In this document: positions 63,595 through 64,000 of the stretch, piece after piece
Layout of the letters: every line of letters begins with the position of its first letter
Position numbering within the stretch: position 1 is the first letter of the stretch
Assembly (NCBI GenBank): GCA_023392635.1
Contig: JAEVYS010000023.1
Coordinates: 1-64,000 of the forward strand
Direction of reading: 5' to 3'
Source of the DNA: Actinomycetes bacterium
GTDB taxonomy: Bacteria; Actinomycetota; Actinomycetes; Propionibacteriales; Propionibacteriaceae
DNA: 64,000 bases
Notes under the pieces: model-generated
What the model was told of the DNA's origin: nothing
The model's database searches: none
What the model saw: only the letters and a program-made list of their open reading frames with translations
Made by a program: the position numbers and the translations under genes

Positions 63595-64000
63595 GACGGC
63601 ATTATCCGCGTCGGAGGGCGCAACAGGGTTGCGTCCGCGGCATGGAGGAGCACATCGGCCAGGTCGCCGCGCGCCCACCCCCGTTGCTCGTCCGCGCCGT
63701 TGCCCCGCACCCGCAGGTCGTCCCACAGGGCGGTGGCGAGCTCCCAGTCGCCCTGCTCGTCCAGCACCGGGCGCAGCCGGGCCAGCAGGGCGTCGACCAC
63801 CTCGCCGGCCGGGGCCGGCGAACCCGTCAGCGGATGGACGAGGGTGCCGCCCAGGCCGAACCGTCCGGCGCGCCACGCCGCCGCGCGCAGGAGTTCGGCG
63901 CGAGTCCGTGGCGCCGGGGCGCCGTCCGCCGCCGAACGGGCGGACGTCTCCACCAGGCCGCGCACCAGGACGGCGAGCAGCAGCGCGTCCTGGGGTCGCA
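63591..64000 (-). CDS. C-terminal part of YbdK-type carboxylate-amine ligase
   Basis: The frame enters from the right edge; 135 residues are visible. RPQDALLLAVLVRGLVETSA, LLRAAAWRAGRFGLGGTLVH, EVVDALLARLRPVLDEQGD and the C-terminal GWARGDLADVLLHAADATLL match the end of the glutamate-cysteine ligase GCS2/YbdK family. These enzymes join a carboxylate and an amine with ATP. The catalytic part lies outside the window. The stop overlaps the start of the next gene by four bases. Confidence 0.83.
   Translation of the reverse strand, partial: RPQDALLLAVLVRGLVETSARSAADGAPAPRTRAELLRAAAWRAGRFGLGGTLVHPLTGSPAPAGEVVDALLARLRPVLDEQGDWELATALWDDLRVRGNGADEQRGWARGDLADVLLHAADATLLRPPTRIMPS

Overview
The window is about 64 kb of very GC-rich DNA that is almost fully coding, with heavy G/C third-position use, many GTG starts and many 1-4 bp gene overlaps. 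The gene set points to Actinomycetota: a WhiB regulator, acyl-CoA carboxylase beta/epsilon subunits, UbiA-type decaprenyl-phosphate phosphoribosyltransferase, TIGR03089, DUF3039, DUF3499, DUF5719 and an LCP protein. The order Propionibacteriales is my best guess, but nothing here proves it. I saw no rRNA, tRNA, CRISPR array, prophage or intact insertion sequence. Both ends cut through genes.

Layout. 1-8.5 kb: a biotin carboxylase/BCCP protein and a huge single-chain carboxylase (BC-BCCP-central-CT, 1839 aa), then a divergent LamB/YcsF protein. 8.5-16.5 kb: CorA, LysE exporter, cupin, PlsC-type acyltransferase, a large membrane protein, a duplicated pterin-dehydratase/VOC fusion, a lipoprotein, and a methionine aminopeptidase divergent from an XRE regulator. 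16.5-27.4 kb: Mug-like glycosylase, M28 peptidase, Lon-N protein, SRPBCC/ArsR pair, a tightly overlapped minus-strand run (carboxylase beta, epsilon, DUF937, Maf, UbiA, SDR), then BirA, a PH-domain protein and GtrA. 27.4-39.5 kb is more accessory: TetR/SnoaL, peptidase E, purK-purE, two RibD_C/DHFR-like proteins, a PIN/DUF1801 pair, an ECF42-type sigma factor with its DGPF protein, DacB, a secreted beta-propeller protein and a C2H2 zinc-finger protein. 39.6-56 kb is a cell-envelope and GDP-mannose block: LCP, beta-lactamase-like lipoprotein, TIGR03089, manC, whiB, giant GT2, DUF5719, metallopeptidase-like, DUF3499, manB, Trm112-like, SIS/TobH-like, CDF transporter and ahcY. 56-64 kb: SixA, malic enzyme, DUF3039, MFS, MarR, malQ, a CpaE-named small protein and the end of a YbdK-type ligase.

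How genes fit together. Three biotin-enzyme loci (156-1919, 1993-7512, 23645-25452) and the biotin ligase at 25502 form a carboxylation set. ManC and ManB make GDP-mannose precursors for envelope glycans, to which the GT2, LCP and UbiA proteins probably also contribute. Four small regulators (XRE, ArsR, TetR, MarR) each have a visible palindrome or repeat at their own promoter.

Most interesting signals: a dispersed inverted-repeat family built on GGGGACGGTTCC at three gene ends; two matched ECF42-like promoters flanking a 46-aa ORF, with a sigma gene that seems to start at CTG; a PCD-VOC-PCD'-VOC fusion; a PIN/DUF1801 overlapping pair; a classical C2H2 finger; and widespread leaderless start signals.
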